Both the position numbers and the translations under genes were made by a program. Positions 1-7,046 of a stretch of 7,262 nt of DNA are shown here, piece by piece (the stretch's first letter is position 1; the number at the start of each line of letters is the position of its first letter). The notes under the pieces were generated by a model that was given only the letters and a program-made list of their open reading frames with translations, did no database searches and was not told the DNA's origin. Source of the stretch: Acidimicrobiaceae bacterium (GTDB lineage Bacteria > Actinomycetota > Acidimicrobiia > Acidimicrobiales > Palsa-688); NCBI GenBank assembly GCA_003156795.1, contig PMHU01000155.1:5057-12318 (forward strand), read 5' to 3'.

Positions 1-67
1 ATATCGATGCGGCCGGCACCGTGATCTTGGGCAGGGTGAGAAGGTCGTCGACGGATACAGCGGGCAT
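1..67 (-). CDS. Probable pirin-family protein, N-terminal fragment
   Basis: Only the first 22 codons are present; the gene runs off the left edge. Reading leftward from an ATG at 67-65, the protein begins MPAVSVDDLLTLPK and continues ITVPAASI. A GGAGCG ribosome binding site (80-75) lies 7 bases before the ATG, which supports this start. The opening pattern (M-P-A-V-x-V-[DE]-x-L-L-T-L-P) resembles, from memory, the N-termini of actinobacterial pirin-like bicupin proteins, which often continue with an R-P-V-x-x-V-T-T-A-P segment; that diagnostic part and the metal-binding cupin residues lie outside the window. Pirins are cytoplasmic iron-binding cupins with varied roles, including quercetinase activity and regulation. 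The gene diverges from the metallo-hydrolase to its right. The coding start is fairly secure; the family is a tentative call from a very short segment. Confidence 0.45.
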   Translation of the reverse strand, partial: MPAVSVDDLLTLPKITVPAASI

Positions 68-169
68 CGGGCAGCGCTCCTTGGTTTCGGCTTGGCCATT
101 CTGCTTCTTCGTGCCGTCTTCAACAATGGTTGCGGGCGCAAGTATTCCGTGGGCCGTTACTATGCGTCG
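68..169. promoter_or_regulatory. Divergent promoter region, with -10 TACTAT for the hydrolase
   Basis: This 102-bp gap separates the leftward pirin-like gene from the rightward hydrolase and must hold both promoters. On the plus strand, TACTAT at 158-163 fits the actinobacterial -10 pattern TANNNT and ends 6 bases before the ATG at 170. Transcription would therefore begin at or next to the start codon, giving a leaderless mRNA. No good -35 lies 16-18 bases upstream; TTGCGG at 130-135 is 22 bases away. On the minus strand, TTGAAG can be read around 110-115, but no convincing -10 follows it. The -10 assignment is an inference from sequence alone. Confidence 0.4.
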
Positions 170-901
170 ATGCCTGCGGAGTCTGCACCGGCCGACGAGC
201 GCTTGTACTTCCGCCAGATGCTGTCCGGGCGTGATTTCGCCGCCACCGACCAGCTCGCCGTGCAAATGGTCAATTTCTCGTATCTGATAGGTGATCGCCA
301 TACCAGGAAGGCGCTCCTGGTAGATCCGGCTTACGGGGTGGCCGACCTGCTCGACAAGGCCGCGGCCGACGGCATGGAGGTCGTCGGCGTGCTCGCCACC
401 CACCACCATCCCGATCACGTCGGTGGATCGATGATGGGATACTCCATCGAAGGGCTGGCCGAGCTGTTGACGAGGGTCTCGGTCCCGATCCACGCCCACC
501 GCGCCGAAGCGCCGCTCATCACGAGGGCAACCGGCCTGGCTCCAGGCGACGTCGTATCCCACGACAGCGGGGACACGGTGAAAGTCGGTGCGATCGACGT
601 CGAGCTGCTTCACACCCCGGGCCACACGCCCGGTAGTCAGTGCTTCTTGGTGGACGGGATGCTGGTTGCCGGCGACACGCTCTTTCTCGAAGGCTGCGGG
701 CGGACCGATCTACCGGGGAGCGATGCCTCCGAGATGTACGACAGCCTTCAGCGCCTGGCCGGACTTCCCGAATCGACGGTCGTGTACCCGGGCCACCGCT
801 ACTCGGTGCAGTCCGCCGCCACGATGGGTGCGGTCAAGGAGATCAACATGGTCTTCAAGCCGCCGACCAAGGACGCCTGGCTGTCGGTCTTCGGACGTTG
901 A
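170..901 (+). CDS. MBL-fold metallo-hydrolase (glyoxalase II / ETHE1-like)
   Basis: This 243-residue cytoplasmic protein has the complete metallo-beta-lactamase metal-binding set. These are THHHPDH (H78, H80, D82, H83), H152 in HTPGHTPGS, D169 in VAGDTLF and H209 in YPGHRYS. The segment CGRTDLPGSDASEMY (residues 176-190) is typical of the hydroxyacylglutathione hydrolase / persulfide dioxygenase branch. The C-terminal helical domain that binds glutathione in classical GloB is not evident, so the substrate is open: a thioester of another low-molecular-weight thiol, or a persulfide. An in-frame TTG at 92 would add 26 residues (MAILLLRAVF...) unlike this family. The ATG at 170 has no clear Shine-Dalgarno but sits just after a -10-like TACTAT, consistent with a leaderless start. 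The gene is divergent from the pirin-like gene and convergent with the bldD-like gene. Family is near certain; substrate is unknown. Confidence 0.88.
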   Translation: MPAESAPADERLYFRQMLSGRDFAATDQLAVQMVNFSYLIGDRHTRKALLVDPAYGVADLLDKAAADGMEVVGVLATHHHPDHVGGSMMGYSIEGLAELLTRVSVPIHAHRAEAPLITRATGLAPGDVVSHDSGDTVKVGAIDVELLHTPGHTPGSQCFLVDGMLVAGDTLFLEGCGRTDLPGSDASEMYDSLQRLAGLPESTVVYPGHRYSVQSAATMGAVKEINMVFKPPTKDAWLSVFGR

Positions 902-902
902 G

Positions 903-917
903 GGGCCCAAAGGGCCC
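903..917. terminator. Possible bidirectional terminator hairpin
   Basis: GGGCCC (903-908), loop AAA and GGGCCC (912-917) can form a 6-bp GC hairpin in either strand's transcript. It lies wholly in the 21-bp gap between the convergent stop codons of the hydrolase (TGA at 899-901) and the bldD-like gene (TGA at 925-923). There is no U-tract on either side and the loop is tight, so this is a placement-based suggestion. GGGCCC is self-complementary, so the two copies could also form by chance. Confidence 0.35.
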
Positions 918-922
918 GATCG

Positions 923-1432
923 TCAGTCCCTGACGCCCAAGTCGCCGAGGCGGCACCGCATCCCCGCCTCGTCGCGCTCGAAGAACCGCCCGAGCGCCTG
1001 CAGGTCTTCGTTGCGGATGGCCACGCAGCGACCGCTGAAATCTCCACGCTGTACCTGGATCATGTTCACGTAGCGGCGGATCACCTCCCCCTCGGGGGCG
1101 TCGACCTCTCCGAGGCGGACGAGGTCGATCCGCGTTGGCGGGTTGGAGGATGGCAGGTCGCCATCGACGGATTCGCCGATGGCGCCGGCACCGACGGTCG
1201 CCGGGCGGGGTAGGAGTTGATCGACCGGAACTCGGTACAGCTGAGCCAGGCGCTGGAGGCGGAGAACCGAGATGATTCGTTCTCCTCGTTCATAGGCGCC
1301 GAGAACCGAGGCCTTGAATTCCCGGCTGGACGTTTCCTCGACCGCGAGGAGCGACATTCCCCGTTGCCTGCGCAAGTTGCGCAACCTGTTCCCGACGGCC
1401 CGGGCGTACGAGAGCGGAACTTCGTCCGGCAT
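923..1432 (-). CDS. bldD: BldD-like XRE-family regulator with c-di-GMP motif
   Basis: This 169-residue protein has BldD's length and layout. The N-terminal XRE-type helix-turn-helix (about residues 9-75) includes LRRQRGMSLLAVEE, VLGAYERGER and LAQLYRVPVDQLLPRP, matching the Streptomyces BldD DNA-binding domain closely in pattern. A flexible linker (about 76-100) leads to a C-terminal domain (about 101-169). That domain carries RGD (R129-G130-D131), eight residues, then RNED (R140-D143), corresponding to the RGD-X8-RQDD signature by which Streptomyces BldD binds a c-di-GMP tetramer and dimerises. In Streptomyces the liganded protein represses sporulation genes; the targets here are unknown. 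The start is supported by GGGGAGG at 1447-1441, 8 bases before the ATG. It lies 81 bp after glgX on the same strand and converges with the hydrolase. I find no BldD-operator-like TNAC-N5-GTNA in its upstream gap. Confidence 0.85.
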   Translation of the reverse strand: MPDEVPLSYARAVGNRLRNLRRQRGMSLLAVEETSSREFKASVLGAYERGERIISVLRLQRLAQLYRVPVDQLLPRPATVGAGAIGESVDGDLPSSNPPTRIDLVRLGEVDAPEGEVIRRYVNMIQVQRGDFSGRCVAIRNEDLQALGRFFERDEAGMRCRLGDLGVRD

Positions 1433-1513
1433 GCTGGCAACCTCCCCAAAACGCAGATCCTACGCTGCGCCTACCAGCCTTTTCTGCTGAATTGTCCTTC
1501 CGGCGAATTGCGC

Positions 1514-3648
<2,135 letters not shown>

Positions 3649-3652
<4 letters not shown>

Positions 3653-3678
3653 AGGTCGAAGCTAGCGCCGTAGGCCAT
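3649..3678 (-). CDS. Nine-codon mini-ORF bridging exchanger stop and glgX start
   Basis: A short reading frame, ATG followed by codons for AYGASFDL and then TGA, starts on the last base of the exchanger's TGA (TGATG overlap) and ends inside the glgX start (GTGA overlap). Ribosomes finishing the exchanger could reinitiate here and then on the GTG of glgX, which lacks a recognisable ribosome binding site. The arrangement is directly visible; translation is not demonstrated, and the peptide itself has no recognisable function. Confidence 0.2.
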
Positions 3679-4775
3679 CATCCCCACCAGAAGGCGGTGG
3701 CGATGATGACATACAGCCCGATTAGGGCCACGCCTTCGATCCACGTGTACTCCCCGTCATAGATGACGACGGTGACCACCAAGGTGGAGATGGCGAGGGC
3801 CGCAACGAGCAGGGGAGGGAAGACCAGGGTCAGTTTCGTCGGCCCCACGACGCTGCTCAAAAGGACCAACACCGGGGTGAGAAGGAGGGCAACCTGGAGT
3901 GGGCTGTTGAGCGACGTGCTGATTGCGTACTCGGGCTTGGCCCGCAGTGCGAAGCGGATCCCTACCGCATTCTCCACCGCATTCGAGGCGATGGCGACGA
4001 TCACGAGGCCGGTGAAGGTCTCCGAGATACCGATGGAACGGGTGGCCTCCTGCAGGGGTTGCACGAACCAGTTGGCCGCCAAGGCCGCCCCCGCGCTGCC
4101 GACCGTGAGCATTCCGATCGACAAGCGCAGCGGCCACGGCTCGGAGTCTGCACGCGCCTCGACCTTGGTGTCGGGTCGGTCAGTGTCGCGGGAGCGGTCG
4201 CGCAAGTAGAAGGGCAGGCTGGCCGCGTAGACGACGAGGAGCACGATGGCGCAGGCGTTCGAAAGCGCCCCGGTGTGGCTGGCGGCCGGGGTTCCCAGCT
4301 TGCTGGCCAGCGTCGGAACCATCAGGGCGGCCACCACCAGGAGCAACAAGGAAGCGTTGAGCCGGGGCTCTTCCGGGTCGAACTTCTGGGGACCGTGGCG
4401 AAGGCCACCGGCGACAAAAGCGCATCCGAGGACGAGGACTGCGTTGCCGAGCACCGACCCCACGAGCGCGGCCCGGACGACCCCGTCGAGGCCGTCGCTG
4501 AGTGCGAACAGACAGACGAAAAGCTCGGGCAGATTTCCGAGGGTCGACTGCAGCAGCCCGGTAGCGCTGGGGCCGAGCCGTTCTCCCACCTGCTCGATCG
4601 CTTGACCTACCACCGCCGCGAGCGTCGCCAAGGCCAGTCCGGCGATTACGAACCGTGGAACCGGGGCGACGCCGGCCGCTTTGGTCACCCCGGCCGCCAC
4701 CGTCACCGCCACCGCGGTCACGAGGGTGAGTCTCTGGCCGCGGCCGAGATGCTTAAGGGCGGTGGTCTCGAGCAT
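3678..4775 (-). CDS. Ca2+/H+ antiporter-type exchanger (CaCA/CAX family)
   Basis: This 365-residue polytopic membrane protein probably exports Ca2+ or a similar divalent cation in exchange for protons. It has about ten hydrophobic segments in two halves, split by a polar stretch (about residues 191-215, rich in D, R and E), as in the CaCA fold with two inverted repeats. The first alpha-repeat is STLGNLPELF, with G80-N81-x-x-E84. The second is IASNAVENAVG, with N265 and E268. Bacterial and plant CAX proteins carry GNxxEL and GNAAEH at these places, so the acidic ion-binding residues are kept while the second motif is a variant (S264, N269). SLNSPLQVALLLTPVLVL (288-305) matches the CAX segment after alpha-2. 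The ATG at 4775 is preceded only by a weak AGGCG. It is upstream of glgX on the same strand. The ion is not determinable from sequence. Confidence 0.85.
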   Translation of the reverse strand: MLETTALKHLGRGQRLTLVTAVAVTVAAGVTKAAGVAPVPRFVIAGLALATLAAVVGQAIEQVGERLGPSATGLLQSTLGNLPELFVCLFALSDGLDGVVRAALVGSVLGNAVLVLGCAFVAGGLRHGPQKFDPEEPRLNASLLLLVVAALMVPTLASKLGTPAASHTGALSNACAIVLLVVYAASLPFYLRDRSRDTDRPDTKVEARADSEPWPLRLSIGMLTVGSAGAALAANWFVQPLQEATRSIGISETFTGLVIVAIASNAVENAVGIRFALRAKPEYAISTSLNSPLQVALLLTPVLVLLSSVVGPTKLTLVFPPLLVAALAISTLVVTVVIYDGEYTWIEGVALIGLYVIIATAFWWG

Positions 4776-4910
4776 CGTCGCCTGACGGTAGCTTGTGACC
4801 GGTCGGTCGGTCGGGTTGGCCCCTGGGTCGGACCGACTCGGACCGCGTTCCTCGTCTGCCCCGGCCGTCGGTCTCAGTCAAGCCTTCGGCCGCGCCCGGG
4901 CCTAAGGGCA
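4776..4910 (-). promoter_or_regulatory. Upstream region of the exchanger gene, weak promoter candidates
   Basis: This gap, together with the repeats to its right, separates thiC from the exchanger gene on the same strand. A TTGACT that could serve as a -35 lies on the minus strand at 4881-4876, but no TANNNT follows at 16-19 bases. TACCGT at 4790-4785 fits TANNNT and would put a start site very near the ATG, without a -35. A short tandem run of GGTC (4801-4812) is also present. No gene is seen here, and I cannot name a promoter with confidence. Confidence 0.25.
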
Positions 4911-4961
4911 GGGCCCTTCAACCGGCTGGGCCCTTCAACCAGCCGGGCCCTTTAACCGGCT
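4911..4961. repeat. Three tandem 17-bp repeats overlapping the thiC 3' end
   Basis: Three head-to-tail 17-bp units start with GGGCCCTT or GGGCCCTTT: 4911-4927 (GGGCCCTTCAACCGGCT), 4928-4944 (GGGCCCTTCAACCAGCC) and 4945-4961 (GGGCCCTTTAACCGGCT). The third contains the thiC stop codon (TAA, 4954-4952) and its last two codons. The tail of the middle unit (CCAGCCGG with the next unit) is the exact reverse complement of the tails of the outer units (CCGGCTGG). The array can therefore fold as hairpin 4922-4946 or hairpin 4939-4963, but not both at once. Confidence 0.9.
4922..4946 (-). terminator. Candidate hairpin terminator downstream of thiC
   Basis: CCGGCTGG (4922-4929), a 9-base loop and CCAGCCGG (4939-4946) form a perfect 8-bp GC stem just past the thiC stop in the thiC transcript. 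No U-tract follows, so it may be a U-independent terminator or an mRNA 3'-end stabiliser rather than a classical intrinsic terminator. A competing stem (4939-4963) uses the same middle arm and places the stop codon in its loop. Confidence 0.4.
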
Positions 4962-6658
4962 GGGAGGTAGACCTCGCCGCCCGAGGCTCGGAACTCGTCG
5001 GCCTTCTGGCGCATCCCGATCTCGATTGTTTCGAGCTCGGCGGCGGAGTCGCGGATGTCCTGGCTTATGCGCATCGAGCAGAACTTCGGCCCGCACATGG
5101 AGCAGAAGTGCGCCGTCTTGGCGGGAGCCGCCGGAAGGTTTTCGTCGTGGTAGGACCGGGCCGTATCAGGGTCGAGCGAGAGCTCGAACTGGTCCTCCCA
5201 GCGGAACTCGAAGCGGGCCTTCGACAGAGCATCGTCCCATTCTCGGGCGCCGGGGTGGCCCTTGGCCAGGTCGGCCGCGTGGGCTGCGATCTTGTATGCG
5301 ATGACGCCCGCTTTCACGTCGTCCCGGTTGGGCAGCCCCAAGTGTTCCTTGGGCGTGACGTAACAGAGCATCGCCGTCCCCGCCCACCCGATCATGGCCG
5401 CCCCGATGGCCGAAGTGATGTGGTCGTAGCCGGGGGCCACGTCGGTCGTGAGGGGCCCGAGCGTGTAGAAGGGAGCTTCGTGACAGTACTCCTTTTGGAG
5501 CCGCATGTTCTCCTGGATCAGGTGCATGGGAACGTGGCCCGGGCCTTCGATCATGACCTGCACGTCGCGGGCCCAGGCCACCTTGGTCAACTCCCCGAGG
5601 GTGCGCAGCTCGCTCAGCTGGGCCTCGTCGTTGGCGTCGGCGACCGAGCCCGGCCGCAGGCCGTCTCCGAGGGAGAAGGACACGTCGTAGGCCGCGAGGA
5701 TTCCGCACAGCTCTTCGAAGTTGCTGTAGAGGAAGTTCTCCTGGTGATGGGCCAGGCACCACGCGGCCAGGATCGAGCCGCCTCGGCTGACTATTCCCGT
5801 GACCCGCCTGGCCGTGAGCGGCACGTACCGCAGGAGCACCCCGGCGTGGACCGTCATGTAGTCGACGCCTTGTTCGGCCTGCTCGATCACCGTGTCCCGG
5901 TACACCTCCCAGCAGAGGTCTTCCGCCACGCCGTCGACCTTCTCCAAAGCCTGATAGATCGGAACCGTGCCGATCGGGACGGGGGAGTTGCGCAGGATCC
6001 ATCCGCGGGTGGTGTGGATGTCGCGACCGGTGGACAGGTCCATGACGGTGTCGGCACCCCACCGCGTGGCCCACTCGAGCTTGGCGACTTCTTCAGAGAC
6101 GGAGGACGCCACCGACGAGTTCCCGATGTTGGCGTTGATCTTCACGGAGAACTTCGCTCCGATCAGCATCGGCTCCGACTCGGGATGGTTGACGTTGGCT
6201 GGAAGGATGGCACGCCCGCTGGCGATCTCTTGGCGCACCAGCTCGGGTTCCATTCCTTCGCGGAGGGCCGCGAACTCCATCTCGGGCGTGATCGTCCCGG
6301 CCCGGGCGTAATGGAGCTGGGTCACCGTCTGCCCCGCGACACCCCGTCTCGGCGGTAGGCCCTCTCGAGGGTGGGCGGGATAGCGCTGGCCGTTGCGGGC
6401 CACGGCTCGTCCGTCGTCGCGGACGGTACCGGCTCGGCCGGGGTAGCGCTCCGTGTCGCCGCGCTCGTCTATCCAAGGTCCCCGAAGTTCGGGCAGACCC
6501 TCGTCCCGGTCGGACCCCGGACCGCCGGTGTCGTACAGCCGAATCGGCGTATTTGGTTTGCCGCCCGGAGAATCGTGCAGGCGGATCTCCTGAAACGGCA
6601 CCTGGATATCGGGGCGCGATCCCATCACGTGTACCCGGTGACGACTGGCTTCGGTCAT
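4952..6658 (-). CDS. thiC: Phosphomethylpyrimidine synthase ThiC
   Basis: ThiC is a cytoplasmic radical-SAM enzyme that rearranges 5-aminoimidazole ribotide into 4-amino-5-hydroxymethyl-2-methylpyrimidine phosphate, the pyrimidine half of thiamine. The 568-residue protein is full length for actinobacterial ThiC. Family blocks are intact: NANIGNS (175-181), SRGGS (291-295), EGPGHVPMH (371-379) and DVAPGYDHI (406-414). The C-terminal CSMCGPKFC (C519, C522, C527) is the ThiC-specific CX2CX4C ligand set for the 4Fe-4S cluster. H375 and H439 sit in the contexts of the two family histidines that bind a metal. The ATG at 6658 follows AGGGAGG (6669-6663) at short spacing, directly after a TPP riboswitch, which fixes both start and regulation. 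No other thi gene is in the window. Tandem hairpin repeats begin at its stop codon. Confidence 0.97.
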   Translation of the reverse strand: MTEASRHRVHVMGSRPDIQVPFQEIRLHDSPGGKPNTPIRLYDTGGPGSDRDEGLPELRGPWIDERGDTERYPGRAGTVRDDGRAVARNGQRYPAHPREGLPPRRGVAGQTVTQLHYARAGTITPEMEFAALREGMEPELVRQEIASGRAILPANVNHPESEPMLIGAKFSVKINANIGNSSVASSVSEEVAKLEWATRWGADTVMDLSTGRDIHTTRGWILRNSPVPIGTVPIYQALEKVDGVAEDLCWEVYRDTVIEQAEQGVDYMTVHAGVLLRYVPLTARRVTGIVSRGGSILAAWCLAHHQENFLYSNFEELCGILAAYDVSFSLGDGLRPGSVADANDEAQLSELRTLGELTKVAWARDVQVMIEGPGHVPMHLIQENMRLQKEYCHEAPFYTLGPLTTDVAPGYDHITSAIGAAMIGWAGTAMLCYVTPKEHLGLPNRDDVKAGVIAYKIAAHAADLAKGHPGAREWDDALSKARFEFRWEDQFELSLDPDTARSYHDENLPAAPAKTAHFCSMCGPKFCSMRISQDIRDSAAELETIEIGMRQKADEFRASGGEVYLPAG

Positions 6659-6659
6659 G

Positions 6660-6770
6660 TTGTCCTCCCTCCACCGGCATTACCCGGATCAGGTCCGACG
6701 GTCGAGGCCGGTCGAGACCGAAGTCCCGCAGGCCCCCTCTCAGCCCGGTCCTTCCGGGCTCCCGTGTCTG
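6660..6770 (-). promoter_or_regulatory. TPP riboswitch (THI element) controlling thiC
   Basis: The thiC leader holds the conserved TPP aptamer cores in order: GGGCTGAGAGGGGG (6746-6733), binding the pyrimidine moiety, and ACCTGATCCGGGTAATGCCGG (6694-6674), the pyrophosphate side with the P4/P5 arm. P2 is AGCCCGG/CCGGGCT around loop AAGGA. The P3 arm can pair GGGGCC (6736-6731) with GGCCTC (6709-6704) and is extended by GGGAC-TTCG-GTCTC (6727-6714), a UUCG-capped stem. The aptamer's 3' side (GGTGGAGGGAGG) runs straight into the thiC Shine-Dalgarno, leaving no room for a separate terminator. TPP binding therefore most likely blocks translation initiation. Exact outer boundaries (the P1 stem) are uncertain by several bases. 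Confidence 0.95.
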
Positions 6771-6776
6771 CGCCCC

Positions 6777-6808
6777 ACCATACCCTTGGGACGCCGGGGC
6801 GTCGTCAA
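6777..6808 (-). promoter_or_regulatory. Candidate thiC promoter (TTGACG ... TATGGT)
   Basis: On the minus strand, TTGACG (6808-6803) is a good -35 match and TATGGT (6782-6777) a good -10, just upstream of the riboswitch. The 20-base spacer is longer than the usual 16-19, which lowers confidence. A start site about 7 bases after the -10 would fall near 6770, the expected beginning of the TPP aptamer. Confidence 0.4.
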
Positions 6809-6818
6809 GGTCGCCGAC

Positions 6819-6824
6819 TACACT
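6819..6824 (+). promoter_or_regulatory. Candidate -10 element (TACACT) for tRNA-Cys
   Basis: TACACT fits the TANNNT -10 pattern. It lies 17 bases before the first base of the mature tRNA, which would give a 5' leader of about 10 bases. No convincing -35 is seen at the right distance. It is back to back with the thiC -35. Confidence 0.4.
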
Positions 6825-6841
6825 GCCGCCAGGTATTGCTG

Positions 6842-6913
6842 GGCGGCGTGGCCGAGTGGTTTAGGCAGGGGCCTGCAAAGCCCCGTACGGCGGTTCGATT
6901 CCGCCCGCCGCCT
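6842..6913 (+). tRNA. tRNA-Cys (anticodon GCA)
   Basis: A complete 72-nt cloverleaf is visible. The acceptor stem is GGCGGCG (6842-6848) with CGCCGCC (6906-6912). The D arm is GCC...GGC. The anticodon stem GGGGC (6868-6872) / GCCCC (6880-6884) carries loop CTGCAAA with anticodon GCA at 6875-6877. The T arm is GGCGG-TTCGATT-CCGCC (6889-6905). The discriminator base is T (6913), the U73 identity element of cysteine tRNAs. CCA is not encoded. It is transcribed away from thiC and towards the partial gene at the right edge. Confidence 0.97.
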
Positions 6914-6928
6914 CGAAACTTCCTCGAT

Positions 6929-6946
6929 CGGCACCATCTGGTGCCG
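6929..6946 (+). terminator. Hairpin terminator candidate after tRNA-Cys
   Basis: CGGCACC (6929-6935), loop ATCT and GGTGCCG (6940-6946) form a perfect 7-bp stem 15 bases after the tRNA 3' end. Only GGTTG follows rather than a U-run, so termination strength is uncertain; the position is what a tRNA terminator would occupy. Confidence 0.5.
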
Positions 6947-7001
6947 GGTTGCGCGCCCCTCACGGCGGGAGTGCTGGTTGCGTGGGTCTCAGCACGGCCA
7001 A

Positions 7002-7032
7002 CTCGACCGACGTCGGCAGCCAACAGGTCGAG
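7002..7032 (-). terminator. Possible hairpin downstream of the right-edge gene
   Basis: CTCGACC (7002-7008) and GGTCGAG (7026-7032) form a 7-bp stem around a 17-base loop, starting 14 bases after the stop codon of the leftward partial gene. The palindrome CCGACGTCGG (7007-7016) overlaps one arm. A second stem, GTGCTG (6971-6976) with CAGCAC (6990-6995), lies further on. No U-tract is present. Such stems are common by chance in GC-rich DNA, so this is a weak call. Confidence 0.25.
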
Positions 7033-7046
7033 GGCCGAGAGACGGC

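Noticed and set aside
92..169. N-terminal extension of the hydrolase from a TTG at 92
   Set aside because: The 26 extra residues (MAILLLRAVFNNG...) do not resemble the family, the TTG lacks a ribosome binding site, and the ATG at 170 sits right after a -10-like element.
157..169. BldD-operator-like TTAC-N5-GTCG before the hydrolase
   Set aside because: It matches TNAC-N5-GTNA with one mismatch, but such a degenerate pattern is expected by chance and it overlaps the -10 and start region.
4801..4812. Short GGTC tandem run upstream of the exchanger
   Set aside because: Three tetranucleotide copies are too few to suggest phase variation in GC-rich intergenic DNA.
4059..4955. Plus-strand open frame opposite the exchanger gene and running past its start
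   Set aside because: It is the antisense of hydrophobic membrane codons, giving a G, R, E and Q-rich product without domains, and its end runs through the tandem repeats.
5108..6358. Long plus-strand open frame (416 codons) opposite thiC
   Set aside because: It is a shadow frame caused by GC-rich codon usage of thiC, with a low-complexity G, R, V, D and H composition and no family resemblance.
6805..7023. Minus-strand 72-codon open frame across the tRNA
   Set aside because: It reads through the complement of the tRNA-Cys gene; the tRNA call is unambiguous and the predicted peptide has no recognisable features.
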